This document shows positions 1 to 7,995 of a stretch of 64,000 bases of DNA, one piece after another. The translations under genes were made by a program, and so were the position numbers. The notes below the pieces were generated by a model that saw only the letters and a list, made by a program, of their open reading frames with translations, was not told the DNA's origin and searched no databases. How positions within the stretch are numbered: the stretch's first letter is position 1; each line of letters starts with the position of its first letter. The stretch covers positions 124,001 to 188,000 of the forward strand of contig NZ_FOBO01000005.1 in assembly GCF_900109855.1 (NCBI RefSeq), written 5' to 3'. Source of the stretch: Roseovarius tolerans. Lineage in GTDB: Bacteria > Pseudomonadota > Alphaproteobacteria > Rhodobacterales > Rhodobacteraceae.

Positions 1-1
1 C

Positions 2-127
2 CTTGCCGTGTCCGAGCGCGAATGGAAGCACCGCCTGCGCGGCTATGGCTACGGCATTTGCGACACCTCCGAGGGCCGCTTTGTCACGTCACTTCTGAAA
101 GATGCGCCGCTCTGCCAGCTGAGCTGA
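2..127 (+). CDS. C-terminal end of an unidentified protein (5' end outside window)
   Basis: An open frame enters from the left edge and ends at TGA 125-127. The 41 visible residues include the stretch GYGYGICDTSEGRF and finish with CQLS. I do not recognise the family. It converges on rpsU, with about 155 bp between the two stop codons holding the rpsU terminator and other stem-loops. The frame is judged coding because it is open with typical high-GC codon use up to a clean stop, but it is short and the reading could be wrong. Confidence 0.5.
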   Translation, partial: LAVSEREWKHRLRGYGYGICDTSEGRFVTSLLKDAPLCQLS

Positions 128-132
128 ACTCG

Positions 133-155
133 TTTTCTTCTGGGCGAAAATACTC
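133..155 (-). repeat. Short intergenic repeat, copy 1
   Basis: Read on the minus strand, this begins GAGTATTTTCGCCCAGAAG. A near-identical sequence (20 of 22 positions by eye) lies on the plus strand at 2320-2341. Both copies sit between convergent gene ends, so this may be a dispersed 3'-end element. Confidence 0.45.
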
Positions 156-220
156 TGGGGGAGTCGCCGCTTGGAGCGACGGGGGCAACGCCCCCTGACG
201 AGACCCCCTGAAAACGACAA

Positions 221-245
221 ACCCCCGAAGCGGATGCCCGGGGGT
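221..245 (-). terminator. Rho-independent terminator of rpsU
   Basis: Perfect 7-bp stem ACCCCCG (221-227) / CGGGGGT (239-245). On the minus strand it is followed by TTTGTCGTTTTC, a T-rich tail. It lies about 38 nt past the rpsU stop codon. Confidence 0.75.
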
Positions 246-282
246 CGTCAAATCGTGCCGCGAAAAACTGCGGATAAAGCTC

Positions 283-489
283 TTAGAGCATGCCTTCGCG
301 CTGCGCTTTCTTACGTGCCAGTTTACGGGCACGGCGAATCGCTTCGGCCTTCTCGCGCGCTTTCTTCTCGGACGGTTTCTCGAAATGTTGCTTGAGCTTC
401 ATTTCGCGGAAAACGCCTTCGCGCTGCAGTTTTTTCTTCAGGGCGCGGAGCGCCTGATCGACATTGTTGTCGCGAACACTAACCTGCAT
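283..489 (-). CDS. rpsU: 30S ribosomal protein S21
   Basis: A 68-residue, strongly basic protein of the S21 family, a small-subunit ribosomal protein that sits near the anti-Shine-Dalgarno end of 16S rRNA. The N-terminus [20 protein letters not shown] and the Lys/Arg-rich C-terminal helix are characteristic, and the length matches alphaproteobacterial S21. The gene is a single transcription unit: a promoter-like pair lies at 540-568 and a hairpin terminator at 221-245. It is divergent from the COQ9 gene. Confidence 0.97.
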   Translation of the reverse strand: MQVSVRDNNVDQALRALKKKLQREGVFREMKLKQHFEKPSEKKAREKAEAIRRARKLARKKAQREGML

Positions 490-539
490 GTGGTGTCACC
501 ACCTTCCTAAGTTAAAGTTGCAAGATTGCAGGAAGCGTT

Positions 540-568
540 CGTATAGCAAAGCGCCCCGGATTTGTCTA
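540..568 (-). promoter_or_regulatory. Candidate sigma-70 promoter of rpsU
   Basis: On the minus strand, TAGACA (-35-like) and TATACG (-10-like) are separated by exactly 17 nt. They lie about 50 nt upstream of the rpsU start. Assigned by motif reading only. Confidence 0.5.
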
Positions 569-593
569 GGGTGCGTCGCAAGGAGGATAGTTG

Positions 594-1283
594 ATGTCCG
601 ATGCCGATCTGATGAGCCGTCTGCTGGAGGCTGCCAAGCCGCATGTGCCGTTTGACGGATGGAGTGAAACCACGTTGAGATTGGCCGCGCAGGACGCGGA
701 TATCGCGCCCGGTCTGGTGGCTGCGATCTGCCCGCGTGGGGCGGTCGATCTGGCGCTGGCCTATCATGCCGAGGGCGATGCCGCGATGCTCAAACGGCTG
801 GAAGAGACTGACCTGAGCGCGATGCGCTTTCGCGATCGGATTGCGTTCGCCGTGCGCGCGCGGCTGGAGGCGGTCGAGGATCGCGAACTGGTGCGGCGCG
901 GCACCACGCTGTTTTCCCTGCCCAATCATGCCGCCGATGGTGCGAAAGCGATCTGGCAGACCTGCGATCACATCTGGACCGCGCTGGGCGATACCTCGGA
1001 CGATGTGAACTGGTACACCAAGCGCGCCACGCTGTCGGGTGTCTACGGGGCCACGGTGCTCTATTGGCTGGGCGATGACAGCGAGGGCAATGTGCGCACC
1101 TGGGAGTTTCTCGACCGGCGGATCGAGGACGTGATGCAGATCGAGAAATTGAAAGCGCGCGCGCGTGAAAACCGCGCGGTGTCAGGGCTGATGGCCGGGC
1201 CGCTGGCCTTTCTGGGCCGCGTGCGCGCGCCGCAGGCACGGCAACAGACGGGCATGCCGGGGCGCTGGACCGGCCCCAACTAA
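594..1283 (+). CDS. COQ9 family protein (ubiquinone biosynthesis)
   Basis: A 229-residue COQ9-family protein. COQ9 is a lipid-binding helical protein that, where studied in eukaryotes, presents the quinone intermediate to the COQ7 hydroxylase. The signature NWYTKRATLSGVYGATVLYW, with aromatic residues and the helix that follows, lies near residues 140-160. The N-terminal half resembles the TetR-like helical part of the family. The ATG at 594 is preferred over the in-frame TTG at 591 because AAGGAGG at 580-586 is well spaced from it. A quinone oxidoreductase gene follows after 18 nt, probably in the same transcript. Confidence 0.9.
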   Translation: MSDADLMSRLLEAAKPHVPFDGWSETTLRLAAQDADIAPGLVAAICPRGAVDLALAYHAEGDAAMLKRLEETDLSAMRFRDRIAFAVRARLEAVEDRELVRRGTTLFSLPNHAADGAKAIWQTCDHIWTALGDTSDDVNWYTKRATLSGVYGATVLYWLGDDSEGNVRTWEFLDRRIEDVMQIEKLKARARENRAVSGLMAGPLAFLGRVRAPQARQQTGMPGRWTGPN

Positions 1284-1301
1284 AGCATAGAGGGACAGGA
1301 C

Positions 1302-2285
1302 ATGAGCGAGACCATGCAGGCGGTCGAAATCACCAAGGCAGGCGGGCCGGAGGTGCTGCAGCCGACCACGCGGCCTGTTCCTGCGCCGCGCGCGGGCGAG
1401 GTGGTGATCCGGCTGGCCTATGCCGGGGTGAACCGGCCTGATGCATTGCAGCGTGCGGGCATGTATGCGCCGCCCCCCACGGCGAGCGATCTGCCGGGTC
1501 TGGAGGGCGCGGGCGAGATCGTGGCGCTTGGCGAGGGTGTCGGAGATTGGGCCATCGGCGATCAGGTTTGCGCGCTGCTGCCCGGCGGCGGCTATGCCGA
1601 ATACGTGGCCTCGCCCGCGGCACATTGCCTGCCCATTCCGGCGGGATTGGGTCTGCGCGAGGCCGCCTGCCTGCCTGAGACGTTTTTCACCGTCTGGTCG
1701 AATGTCTTTCAGCGTGGCGGGCTCAAGGGCGGCGAGCGGTTTCTGGTGCATGGCGGATCGTCGGGTATCGGCACCACGGCCATTCAACTGGCCCGTGAAT
1801 TCGGCGCGCGGGTGTTCACCACCGCAGGCAATGCCGAGAAATGCCGGGTCTGCACCGATCTGGGTGCGGAGCGCGCAATGAATTACCGCGAGGAGGATTT
1901 CGTCGAGGTGCTGCGCGCCGAGGGCGGGGCCGACCTGATCCTCGACATGGTGGGCGGCGATTACCTGCCGCGCAACGTGAAATGTCTCGCCGATGACGGG
2001 CGGCTGGTGCAGATCGCTTTCCTGCAGGGCCCCAAGGTGGAATTGAATTTCGCGCAGGTGATGATGCGGCGGCTGACGATCACCGGCAGCACCCTGCGCC
2101 CGCAAAGCGATCTGGCCAAGGCGCGGATTGCCGAGGCGTTGCGCGCCCATGTCTGGCCGTTGCTGGAGGCCGGCAAGGTTGCCCCGGTGATGGATTCCGA
2201 GTTCCCGCTGGCGGACGCAGCGGCGGCGCATGCGCGGATGGAATCGAGCGGCCACATCGGCAAGATCGTCCTTAGGGTCGGCTGA
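1302..2285 (+). CDS. NAD(P)H-quinone oxidoreductase, zinc-free MDR family
   Basis: A 327-residue medium-chain dehydrogenase/reductase of the quinone oxidoreductase (QOR/PIG3-like) group. These enzymes reduce quinones or reactive carbonyls with NADPH. The N-terminal GroES-like domain contains GVNRPDALQRAGMY. The Rossmann domain carries the nucleotide loop VHGGSSGIGTTAIQLA near residue 150. The structural-zinc cysteine cluster of alcohol dehydrogenases is absent. The start ATG at 1302 is preceded by GAGGGACAGG. It lies 18 nt after the COQ9 gene. The physiological substrate cannot be read from sequence. Confidence 0.9.
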   Translation: MSETMQAVEITKAGGPEVLQPTTRPVPAPRAGEVVIRLAYAGVNRPDALQRAGMYAPPPTASDLPGLEGAGEIVALGEGVGDWAIGDQVCALLPGGGYAEYVASPAAHCLPIPAGLGLREAACLPETFFTVWSNVFQRGGLKGGERFLVHGGSSGIGTTAIQLAREFGARVFTTAGNAEKCRVCTDLGAERAMNYREEDFVEVLRAEGGADLILDMVGGDYLPRNVKCLADDGRLVQIAFLQGPKVELNFAQVMMRRLTITGSTLRPQSDLAKARIAEALRAHVWPLLEAGKVAPVMDSEFPLADAAAAHARMESSGHIGKIVLRVG

Positions 2286-2319
2286 GCCGGGCCGCCCGTC
2301 GGGGCACAGGGCGGGATTC

Positions 2320-2341
2320 GAGTATTTTTGCCAAGAAGAAA
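2320..2341 (+). repeat. Short intergenic repeat, copy 2
   Basis: Plus-strand GAGTATTTTTGCCAAGAAG, matching copy 1 (133-155, minus strand) except for two substitutions. It lies between the convergent quinone oxidoreductase and RNase T2 stop codons. Confidence 0.45.
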
Positions 2342-2343
2342 CC

Positions 2344-2994
2344 CTAGGGGATTGGCGCGAAAAGCGCGTCTTTCATCTGGCAATCGCGGATCACGTCACG
2401 CCCGCAGGGCACAGGGCTGAGATCGCGCGAGAGGCAGAGCCGCGCCTCCTGGATGCGGCCCGCGCGGCAGGTGATGGTCAGCATGTCGGCCTCCAATCTT
2501 GGGTTGGCCTTGAGAAACGCCTCTTCCACCACGCTGGTGGGCAGTTTCACGGGTTTGGTGAGGTTTCGGAACACCGTTGGTCGGGTGACTTGGGCATAGG
2601 CCTCGCGCGACAGGGCATAGTAATCGGGCGCGGAAAGACCGGAGCAGGTGCCGTGTTTCTTCCATTGATGCCAGGCGAGGCCCGCGTTGCCCATGATATC
2701 GGCCATGTCGCGGGTCATCGCGCGTGAGGGCGGGCGGTGCGGGCTCTGGCATTGCTCGGGCCAGCCACGGTGGTATTGCGGCCAGAGCCCGTGCAGCACC
2801 CAGCCGTGATCGGCCTGCGGGTCGCATTGCGTGGCCCCCCGCGCATCGCCTTCGAGCGCACACCATGTGGGCGACCAGCTGAGCGACAGGACGTAATAGT
2901 CGAACACGCCCGCGCGGTGCGTCTGTGCGGTGGCGGGAAGGCCGAACAGGGCCAGGCAGATCAACAGCACAAGGCGCATTCTTTGGTCTTTCAT
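2344..2994 (-). CDS. Secreted ribonuclease T2 family protein
   Basis: A 216-residue RNase T2-type endoribonuclease, expected to cleave single-stranded RNA in the periplasm or outside the cell. A signal peptide (MRLVLLICLALFGLPATAQ, cut after TAQ) precedes the domain. Both catalytic motifs are present: CAS I HGLWPQ and CAS II WKKHGTCSG, each supplying a catalytic histidine. Several cysteines (WCALEG, TQCDP, EQC, CRAG) are compatible with disulfides. The start could be ATG 2994 or ATG 2979; the second gives a more usual signal peptide. The gene is convergent with the quinone oxidoreductase and has no partner genes. Confidence 0.92.
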   Translation of the reverse strand: MKDQRMRLVLLICLALFGLPATAQTHRAGVFDYYVLSLSWSPTWCALEGDARGATQCDPQADHGWVLHGLWPQYHRGWPEQCQSPHRPPSRAMTRDMADIMGNAGLAWHQWKKHGTCSGLSAPDYYALSREAYAQVTRPTVFRNLTKPVKLPTSVVEEAFLKANPRLEADMLTITCRAGRIQEARLCLSRDLSPVPCGRDVIRDCQMKDALFAPIP

Positions 2995-3109
2995 TTTGCC
3001 GTCGGGGGCAGTATACAGCGCCCAATTTCCCCGACAATGGAAACCGTTCCGGCCCGCTGGAACCGCCTTTCAGGCGACGGGGAAGATTTGGGTAAAGGAG
3101 ACCTGAGAC

Positions 3110-3871
3110 ATGTCACTGCCGATCATGGCCAAGGCCACAGCCGTATGGCTGGTGGATAACACGACGATCAGCTTCAAGCAGATCGCCGATTTCTGCGGCA
3201 TGCACGAATTGGAAGTGCAGGGCATCGCCGACGGTGATGTGGCAGCGGGCGTCAAGGGGTTCGATCCGATTGCGAACAACCAGTTGACGCAGGAGGAAAT
3301 CGACCGCGCGCAGGCCGACCCCATGCACAAGCTCAAGCTCAAGCATTATGCCGCAGCACAGGGCGAGGAAAAGCGGCGCGGTCCGCGCTATACGCCCCTG
3401 TCGAAGCGGCAGGACCGGCCCAATGCGATCCTGTGGCTGGTGAAGTTCCATCCCGAACTGGCCGACAGCCAGATCGCAAAGCTGGTGGGCACCACCAAGC
3501 CGACGATCACCTCGATTCGCGAGCGGACGCATTGGAACATTTCAGCCATGCAGCCGATCGACCCGGTGGCCCTGGGTCTGTGCAAGCAGTCCGAGCTGGA
3601 TGCCGCCGTGCAGAAGGCCGCCGCGAAGAAGGCCAAGGAAGGTGCCGCGCTGAGCGATGACGAGCGCCGCAAGCTGTTGAGCACCGAGCAGAGCCTTGGG
3701 GCGGATGCGGAGCCGCGCATGCCGACGGCGATCGAGGGACTGGAGACGTTTACCCTCGGTCAGGACAAGGATGACGAAGAGGACGCGCCGGAAAAGGAAT
3801 ATGACGTCGACAGCGTCTTCAACCTGCCCGACAGCGACGATGACGAGGATGACGAGGACGATCAGCGCTGA
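3110..3871 (+). CDS. trcR: Cell-cycle transcriptional regulator TrcR (DUF1013)
   Basis: A 253-residue DUF1013/TrcR protein, a family conserved across Alphaproteobacteria and annotated as a cell-cycle transcriptional regulator. The N-terminus (MAKATAVWLVDNTTISFKQI) and a helix-turn-helix-like segment (LADSQIAKLVGTTKPTITSI, about residues 115-135) are typical. The C-terminus is very acidic and ends in a run of Asp and Glu. ATG 3110 follows GTAAAGGAGACC; the internal Met at residue 6 is a weaker alternative. It is monocistronic, with a strong terminator 26 nt downstream. The detailed function of the acidic tail is unknown to me. Confidence 0.9.
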   Translation: MSLPIMAKATAVWLVDNTTISFKQIADFCGMHELEVQGIADGDVAAGVKGFDPIANNQLTQEEIDRAQADPMHKLKLKHYAAAQGEEKRRGPRYTPLSKRQDRPNAILWLVKFHPELADSQIAKLVGTTKPTITSIRERTHWNISAMQPIDPVALGLCKQSELDAAVQKAAAKKAKEGAALSDDERRKLLSTEQSLGADAEPRMPTAIEGLETFTLGQDKDDEEDAPEKEYDVDSVFNLPDSDDDEDDEDDQR

Positions 3872-3896
3872 ACGCCGCTGACCTCTGATGAATGAC

Positions 3897-3925
3897 AGGC
3901 CCGGACGCATCAGCGTGCCGGGCCT
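3897..3925 (+). terminator. Rho-independent terminator of trcR
   Basis: Perfect 8-bp stem AGGCCCGG (3897-3904) / CCGGGCCT (3918-3925) followed by TTTTCGTGTCTT. Confidence 0.8.
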
Positions 3926-3989
3926 TTTCGTGTCTTGACGCGGGCGCGGTCGCACGCTCGACTGCGCGCGCAAGATGAGGGAGGCAGGC

Positions 3990-5123
3990 ATGAGCGTTGC
4001 GGTGATTGGCCGGGGACTGATCGGATCGGCGGCGGCGCGGCATCTGGCGCGTGCGGGGCAGGATGTGGTGTTGATCGGGCCGGATGAGCCGGAGGAAAAG
4101 GCCCGCCATCCCGGCGTTTTCGCCAGCCATTATGACGAGGGGCGGATCACGCGGGGCCTTGACCCCGCGCCGTTCTGGAGCCGGGTCAGCCGTGCCTCTA
4201 TCGCGCGCTATGCCGAGATCGAAGCGGCGAGCGGCATCCGGTTCTATACCGAACGCGGTGTGGTCATGGCGGGGCCCGAGGGCAGCGCGCCGATGGACCG
4301 GATCGGGGAGGTCGCGGCGCGGGACGGCGTGCCGCATGACCGGCTGGACGATGCGGGGCTGGCGGCGCGGTTCGGGTATTTCCGGTTTGATGCCGGAACC
4401 TGCGCCTTTCACCAGACGCAGCAAGCGGGGTTCATCAGCCCGCGCCGTCTGGTTGCCGCACAAGGCGCGGCCGCCGAGCGGGCGGGGGCGCGCATCTTGC
4501 GCGCGACGGTCGAGTCGGTCGAGGAGGATGGGCAGGGTGTGCGCATCCGCAGTACGGCGGGCGATATCCGCGTCGACCGGGTGCTGATCGCGGCGGGGGG
4601 CTATACCAACACTCTGCTCGCAGAGCCGCTGCCGCTGACGGTGATGGCGCGGACGGTGGCGCTTTTCGAGGTGGACGAGGGCGAGGCGGCGCGTTTTGCC
4701 TCGATGCCGCCGTTGATCTACCTGCACGCGCATGGCGACGGGCCATACCTGTTGCCGCCGATCCGCTATCCTGACGGGCGGCATTACCTCAAGATGGGCG
4801 GTGATCCGGTGGATCGGGTGCTTGGATCAGGGGCCGAGATCAGCGACTGGTTCCGCTCGAATGGTGATCCGGAGGTGGCCGCCGGGCTGGAGGCGCAGCT
4901 GCGCGACCGGATGCCCGATCTGACGATCCGGTGCATGACCCACATGGCTTGCGTGACCACATTCACCCCCGAGGACGAGGCGCGGATCGAGATGGTGTCG
5001 GCGCGCATCGGCGTGGCCACGGCGGGCTGTGGGCGGGGCGCGAAATGCAGTGACGAATTGGGGCGTCTCGGGGCCGTGCTCATTGCCGATGATGTGCCGG
5101 AGGGCGCGCCTGCCATGGCGTGA
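3990..5123 (+). CDS. FAD-dependent oxidoreductase (DAO superfamily, sarcosine oxidase-like)
   Basis: A 377-residue FAD amine or amino-acid oxidoreductase of the DAO fold, resembling monomeric sarcosine / N-methyl amino acid oxidases. The dinucleotide-binding motif VIGRGLIGSAAARHLARAG starts at residue 4. HYDEGRITR and the C-terminal GCGRGAKCSDELG fit the SoxA-like group, in which FAD is often attached at a C-terminal Cys; here KCSDE is the candidate. ATG 3990 is chosen over ATG 3975 because the first overlaps GAGGGAGG (3977-3984), which is well placed for 3990. The substrate is uncertain: sarcosine, N-methyl or D-amino acids are all possible. Confidence 0.82.
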   Translation: MSVAVIGRGLIGSAAARHLARAGQDVVLIGPDEPEEKARHPGVFASHYDEGRITRGLDPAPFWSRVSRASIARYAEIEAASGIRFYTERGVVMAGPEGSAPMDRIGEVAARDGVPHDRLDDAGLAARFGYFRFDAGTCAFHQTQQAGFISPRRLVAAQGAAAERAGARILRATVESVEEDGQGVRIRSTAGDIRVDRVLIAAGGYTNTLLAEPLPLTVMARTVALFEVDEGEAARFASMPPLIYLHAHGDGPYLLPPIRYPDGRHYLKMGGDPVDRVLGSGAEISDWFRSNGDPEVAAGLEAQLRDRMPDLTIRCMTHMACVTTFTPEDEARIEMVSARIGVATAGCGRGAKCSDELGRLGAVLIADDVPEGAPAMA

Positions 5124-5149
5124 CATCCGCGCCTCGGAATTATTTTTCG

Positions 5150-5315
5150 CGGCCCTCAGAAATCTCTTGCGCGAGTCAGTCCAAAGCCCTACCTGCGATT
5201 TTCATAGACGCCAACGCACGCGCCTCTGGCCGGTGGTTCGCCACCCGTGTTTACGTAGCGACGGTAACGTCTCCTTTTGGAACTGGTCGGGTGAAAGCCC
5301 GGGTCTTGATCGGAG
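5150..5315 (+). ncRNA. Structured leader upstream of ornithine decarboxylase, candidate speF RNA motif
   Basis: The roughly 190-nt gap before the decarboxylase contains no ATG. It does contain compact structure: GGTGG-TTCG-CCACC (5232-5245) is a UUCG-tetraloop hairpin, flanked by complementary CACG and CGTG. Further down, CGGG-TGAAAG-CCCG sits just ahead of the ribosome-binding site. Alphaproteobacterial speF (ornithine decarboxylase) genes are known to carry a conserved leader, the speF motif, and this is the expected position. I cannot align to the covariance model here, so boundaries are approximate. Confidence 0.5.
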
Positions 5316-5321
5316 ATGACC

Positions 5322-6494
5322 ATGAACGCTTACGTAACCCCCGTCGCGGGCGGCGATGCCGTTTTCGCAGCCACCCCCCTTGTCGATTTCATCCGCCAAA
5401 ACACGTTCGACCGCCCCACGCTGGTGCTGTCGCGCGTGATCGTGGCGCAGAATTACCGCGCGCTGAAGGCCGGTCTTGGCCGCGCCGATATCCATTACGC
5501 GGTCAAGGCGAACCCCGCCCGCGAAGTGATCGAGACGCTGATTGCCGAGGGCAGCCGGTTCGATGCGGCCTCGCGCGGTGAGATCGAGCTTTGCCTGAGC
5601 CTTGGTGCGCAGCCTCAGCATATCTCGTTCGGCAATACGGTGAAACGTGCCAGCGACATCGCCTTTGCCCATGCGGCCGGGATCACGCTGTTCGCGGCGG
5701 ACTCCGAAATGGAGTTGGAGAAGATCGCCGAGCATGCGCCGGGCGCGCAGGTCTATATCCGCCTGCTGGTGGGGGCCACGGGGGCCGACTGGCCGCTGAG
5801 CCGCAAGTTCGGCTGCGCGCCGGAGCGGGCCGTGGAGCTGATGGATCGTGCCGTTTCGGTTGGCCTCAAGCCCGTGGGGCTGTCGTTCCACGTCGGCAGC
5901 CAGACGCGACGTTCGGAGATGTGGCGCGACACGCTCGATCAGGTGGGCGGTGTCTGGGCCGAGGCGCGCGCGGCCGGGCACGCGCTCAGCCTCATCAATA
6001 TCGGCGGTGGTTTTCCGGCCTTTTACGGCGACGAGATCGCGGCGCCCGAGGCCTATGCCGCGCAGGTGATGGCGATGGTCGAGCCGCGCTTTCCCGGGGC
6101 TATCCGCGTGATGGCAGAGCCGGGGCGCGGCATGGTCGCCGACGCGGGGATGATCGCCGCCGAGGTGCTGCTGGTCAGCCGCAAGTCGGACGAGGATCTG
6201 TGCCGTTGGGTCTATCTCGATATCGGGCGCTTTTCCGGGCTGGCCGAAACCGAGGGCGAGGCGATCCGCTATCAGTTCCTGACCGATCGCGACCATGAGG
6301 CGACGGGGCCCTGCATCCTGGCCGGGCCGTCCTGCGACAGCGCCGATGTGCTTTACGAGAAACGCCCCGTGGCGCTGCCGGTGGGCCTGCGGGCCGGGGA
6401 CCGGATCATCATCCGCGCCTGCGGGGCCTACACGTCGAGCTATTCCTCGGTCGGGTTCAACGGGTTCCCGCCGCTGGATGTGGTGGTGATCTGA
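5322..6494 (+). CDS. speF: PLP-dependent ornithine decarboxylase (fold type III)
   Basis: A 390-residue alanine-racemase-fold decarboxylase of the eukaryotic-type ODC / lysine-ornithine decarboxylase group, making putrescine from ornithine. The PLP lysine lies in YAVKANP (near residue 57). FHVGSQ, the glycine loop NIGGGFP and EPGRGMV bind the PLP phosphate. GPSCDSADVLYE supplies the second-subunit active-site Cys and Asp. ATG 5322 is chosen because GGAG (5312-5315) abuts the other ATG (5316) but is 6 nt from this one. A terminator follows. Lysine as a second substrate cannot be excluded. Confidence 0.9.
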   Translation: MNAYVTPVAGGDAVFAATPLVDFIRQNTFDRPTLVLSRVIVAQNYRALKAGLGRADIHYAVKANPAREVIETLIAEGSRFDAASRGEIELCLSLGAQPQHISFGNTVKRASDIAFAHAAGITLFAADSEMELEKIAEHAPGAQVYIRLLVGATGADWPLSRKFGCAPERAVELMDRAVSVGLKPVGLSFHVGSQTRRSEMWRDTLDQVGGVWAEARAAGHALSLINIGGGFPAFYGDEIAAPEAYAAQVMAMVEPRFPGAIRVMAEPGRGMVADAGMIAAEVLLVSRKSDEDLCRWVYLDIGRFSGLAETEGEAIRYQFLTDRDHEATGPCILAGPSCDSADVLYEKRPVALPVGLRAGDRIIIRACGAYTSSYSSVGFNGFPPLDVVVI

Positions 6495-6507
6495 GGAAAG
6501 CCGCGCG

Positions 6508-6554
6508 CCGGAAACTTTAAAAGTTTCCGGTCCGGAATTTTTTGAAAATTCCGG
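6508..6554. repeat. Double palindromic stem-loop element, copy 1
   Basis: Two adjacent near-perfect hairpins: CCGGAAACTT (6508-6517) / AAGTTTCCGG (6521-6530), then CCGGAATTTT (6532-6541) / AAAATTCCGG (6545-6554), each with a 3-nt loop. The same two-hairpin layout with related sequence recurs at 44029-44076. It lies just past the decarboxylase stop, upstream of its terminator. Confidence 0.6.
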
Positions 6555-6561
6555 CTCTGGC

Positions 6562-6597
6562 CCGCCCCGAAACCGGTGTTTCGGGGCGGTTCGTTTT
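6562..6597 (+). terminator. Rho-independent terminator of the ornithine decarboxylase gene
   Basis: Perfect 12-bp stem CCGCCCCGAAAC (6562-6573) / GTTTCGGGGCGG (6578-6589) with loop CGGT, followed by TTCGTTTTT. It also separates the convergent aminotransferase gene. Confidence 0.85.
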
Positions 6598-7995
6598 TCA
6601 GCCGAACACGCGGGTCAGTGCGGCATCGGTGGCCGACACGATCTGGTCGATGTCATCCTTGGTGGCGATCAGAGCGGGCGAATAGCACAACGTATTGTTG
6701 AAGCCGGGCAGCGAGCGGTTGGTCGCGCCGATCACCACGCCATTTGCCATGCAATCGCCAACCACGGCTTGCACCATCTTCTCTGCCGCCGGTTCCTTGG
6801 TCGCGCGATCCGCCACCAGTTCGGCCCCAAGAAACAGCCCCTTGCCGCGCACATTGCCGATCACCGCATGCCTGTCCTGCAAGGCGCGTAGCTGATCGAG
6901 CATGTAGTCGCCCATGGCGTTGGTGTTCTCGAGCAGGTTTTCCTCTTCGATGATCGCCATGTTTTCGAGCGCCGCCGCAGGCCCCGCCGTGCATCCGCCG
7001 AAGGTCGAGATATCGCGGAAATAGTTCATCGGGTCGGTGGCGTCGTCCTTGAAGAGGTCGAACACGCGTTCGTTGGTGACGCAGCAGGCGATGGCCGCAT
7101 AGCCCGAGGCCACACCCTTGGCCATGGTCACGAAATCGGGCTCGACCCCGTAATGCTGATAGCCGAACCATGTGCCGGTGCGCCCCACGCCGCAGACCAC
7201 CTCGTCGATATGCAGCAGGATGTCGTATTTGCGGCAGATCTCCTGCACGCGGGGCCAGTAGCCTTCGGGCGGGACGATCACGCCGCCACCTGCGGTGACC
7301 GGCTCAAGACAGAGCGCGCCGACGGTATCGGGACCCTCGGCGAGGATGACCTCTTCGATCGCGTTGGCGGCGGCGATGCCGTAATCCTCGCCTTCCAGAT
7401 CCCATTGCGCGCGGTATTCAAGGCAATGCGGCACCCGCACGAAACCCGGCGTGTAGGGGCCATATTGGGCGCCCCTCTCATCCTGACCGCCCGCCGAGAG
7501 GCAGGCAATGGTGGTGCCGTGATAATCGCGGTCGCGGTAGAGGATCTTGTGCTTTTTGCCACCATAGCGCTTGTGGGCGATCTGGCGGACCATCTTGAAG
7601 GCTTTCTCGTTCGCCTCGGAGCCTGAGTTGGTATAGTAGACGCGGCTCATCCCCGGCATTTTCGAGATCAGTTTCTCGGAAAAAAGCGCGCCCGGGATCG
7701 AGCCTGCGGAGCCTGCGAAATAGGGCAGTTGAATGAGCTGGTCGCGCACCGCGTTGGCGATGCGCTCGCGCCCGTAGCCCACGTTGACCGTCCAGACCCC
7801 GCCCGAGACGCCGTCGATATGCTCGCGGCCCTTCTGGTCCCAGACGCGCATGCCGCGCCCTTCGACGATGATGCGCGGGTCGGCCTTGGGGTCGGCCCCG
7901 GTCCAGGCTGCGTGCTGAATGAGGTGATGCCAGACATGCGCGCGGTCGGCCTCGACCACGTGGCTGATGTCATTGTCGCGAAGTTTGCCGTCCAT
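6598..7995 (-). CDS. tpa: Taurine--pyruvate aminotransferase (class III)
   Basis: A 465-residue class-III (omega) aminotransferase. The likely reaction is taurine + pyruvate to sulfoacetaldehyde + alanine. Visible motifs are YYTNSGSEANEKAFKM (PLP phosphate), DRDYHGTT, LHIDEVVCGVGRTGTWFG, and TMAKGVASGYAAI with the Schiff-base Lys. The function is inferred from context: it is divergent from tauABC across a 441-bp control region. Sulfoacetaldehyde acetyltransferase (xsc), pta and the regulator tauR are not in the window, so the pathway must be completed elsewhere. A beta-alanine or hypotaurine aminotransferase role is the main alternative. Confidence 0.85.
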   Translation of the reverse strand: MDGKLRDNDISHVVEADRAHVWHHLIQHAAWTGADPKADPRIIVEGRGMRVWDQKGREHIDGVSGGVWTVNVGYGRERIANAVRDQLIQLPYFAGSAGSIPGALFSEKLISKMPGMSRVYYTNSGSEANEKAFKMVRQIAHKRYGGKKHKILYRDRDYHGTTIACLSAGGQDERGAQYGPYTPGFVRVPHCLEYRAQWDLEGEDYGIAAANAIEEVILAEGPDTVGALCLEPVTAGGGVIVPPEGYWPRVQEICRKYDILLHIDEVVCGVGRTGTWFGYQHYGVEPDFVTMAKGVASGYAAIACCVTNERVFDLFKDDATDPMNYFRDISTFGGCTAGPAAALENMAIIEEENLLENTNAMGDYMLDQLRALQDRHAVIGNVRGKGLFLGAELVADRATKEPAAEKMVQAVVGDCMANGVVIGATNRSLPGFNNTLCYSPALIATKDDIDQIVSATDAALTRVFG

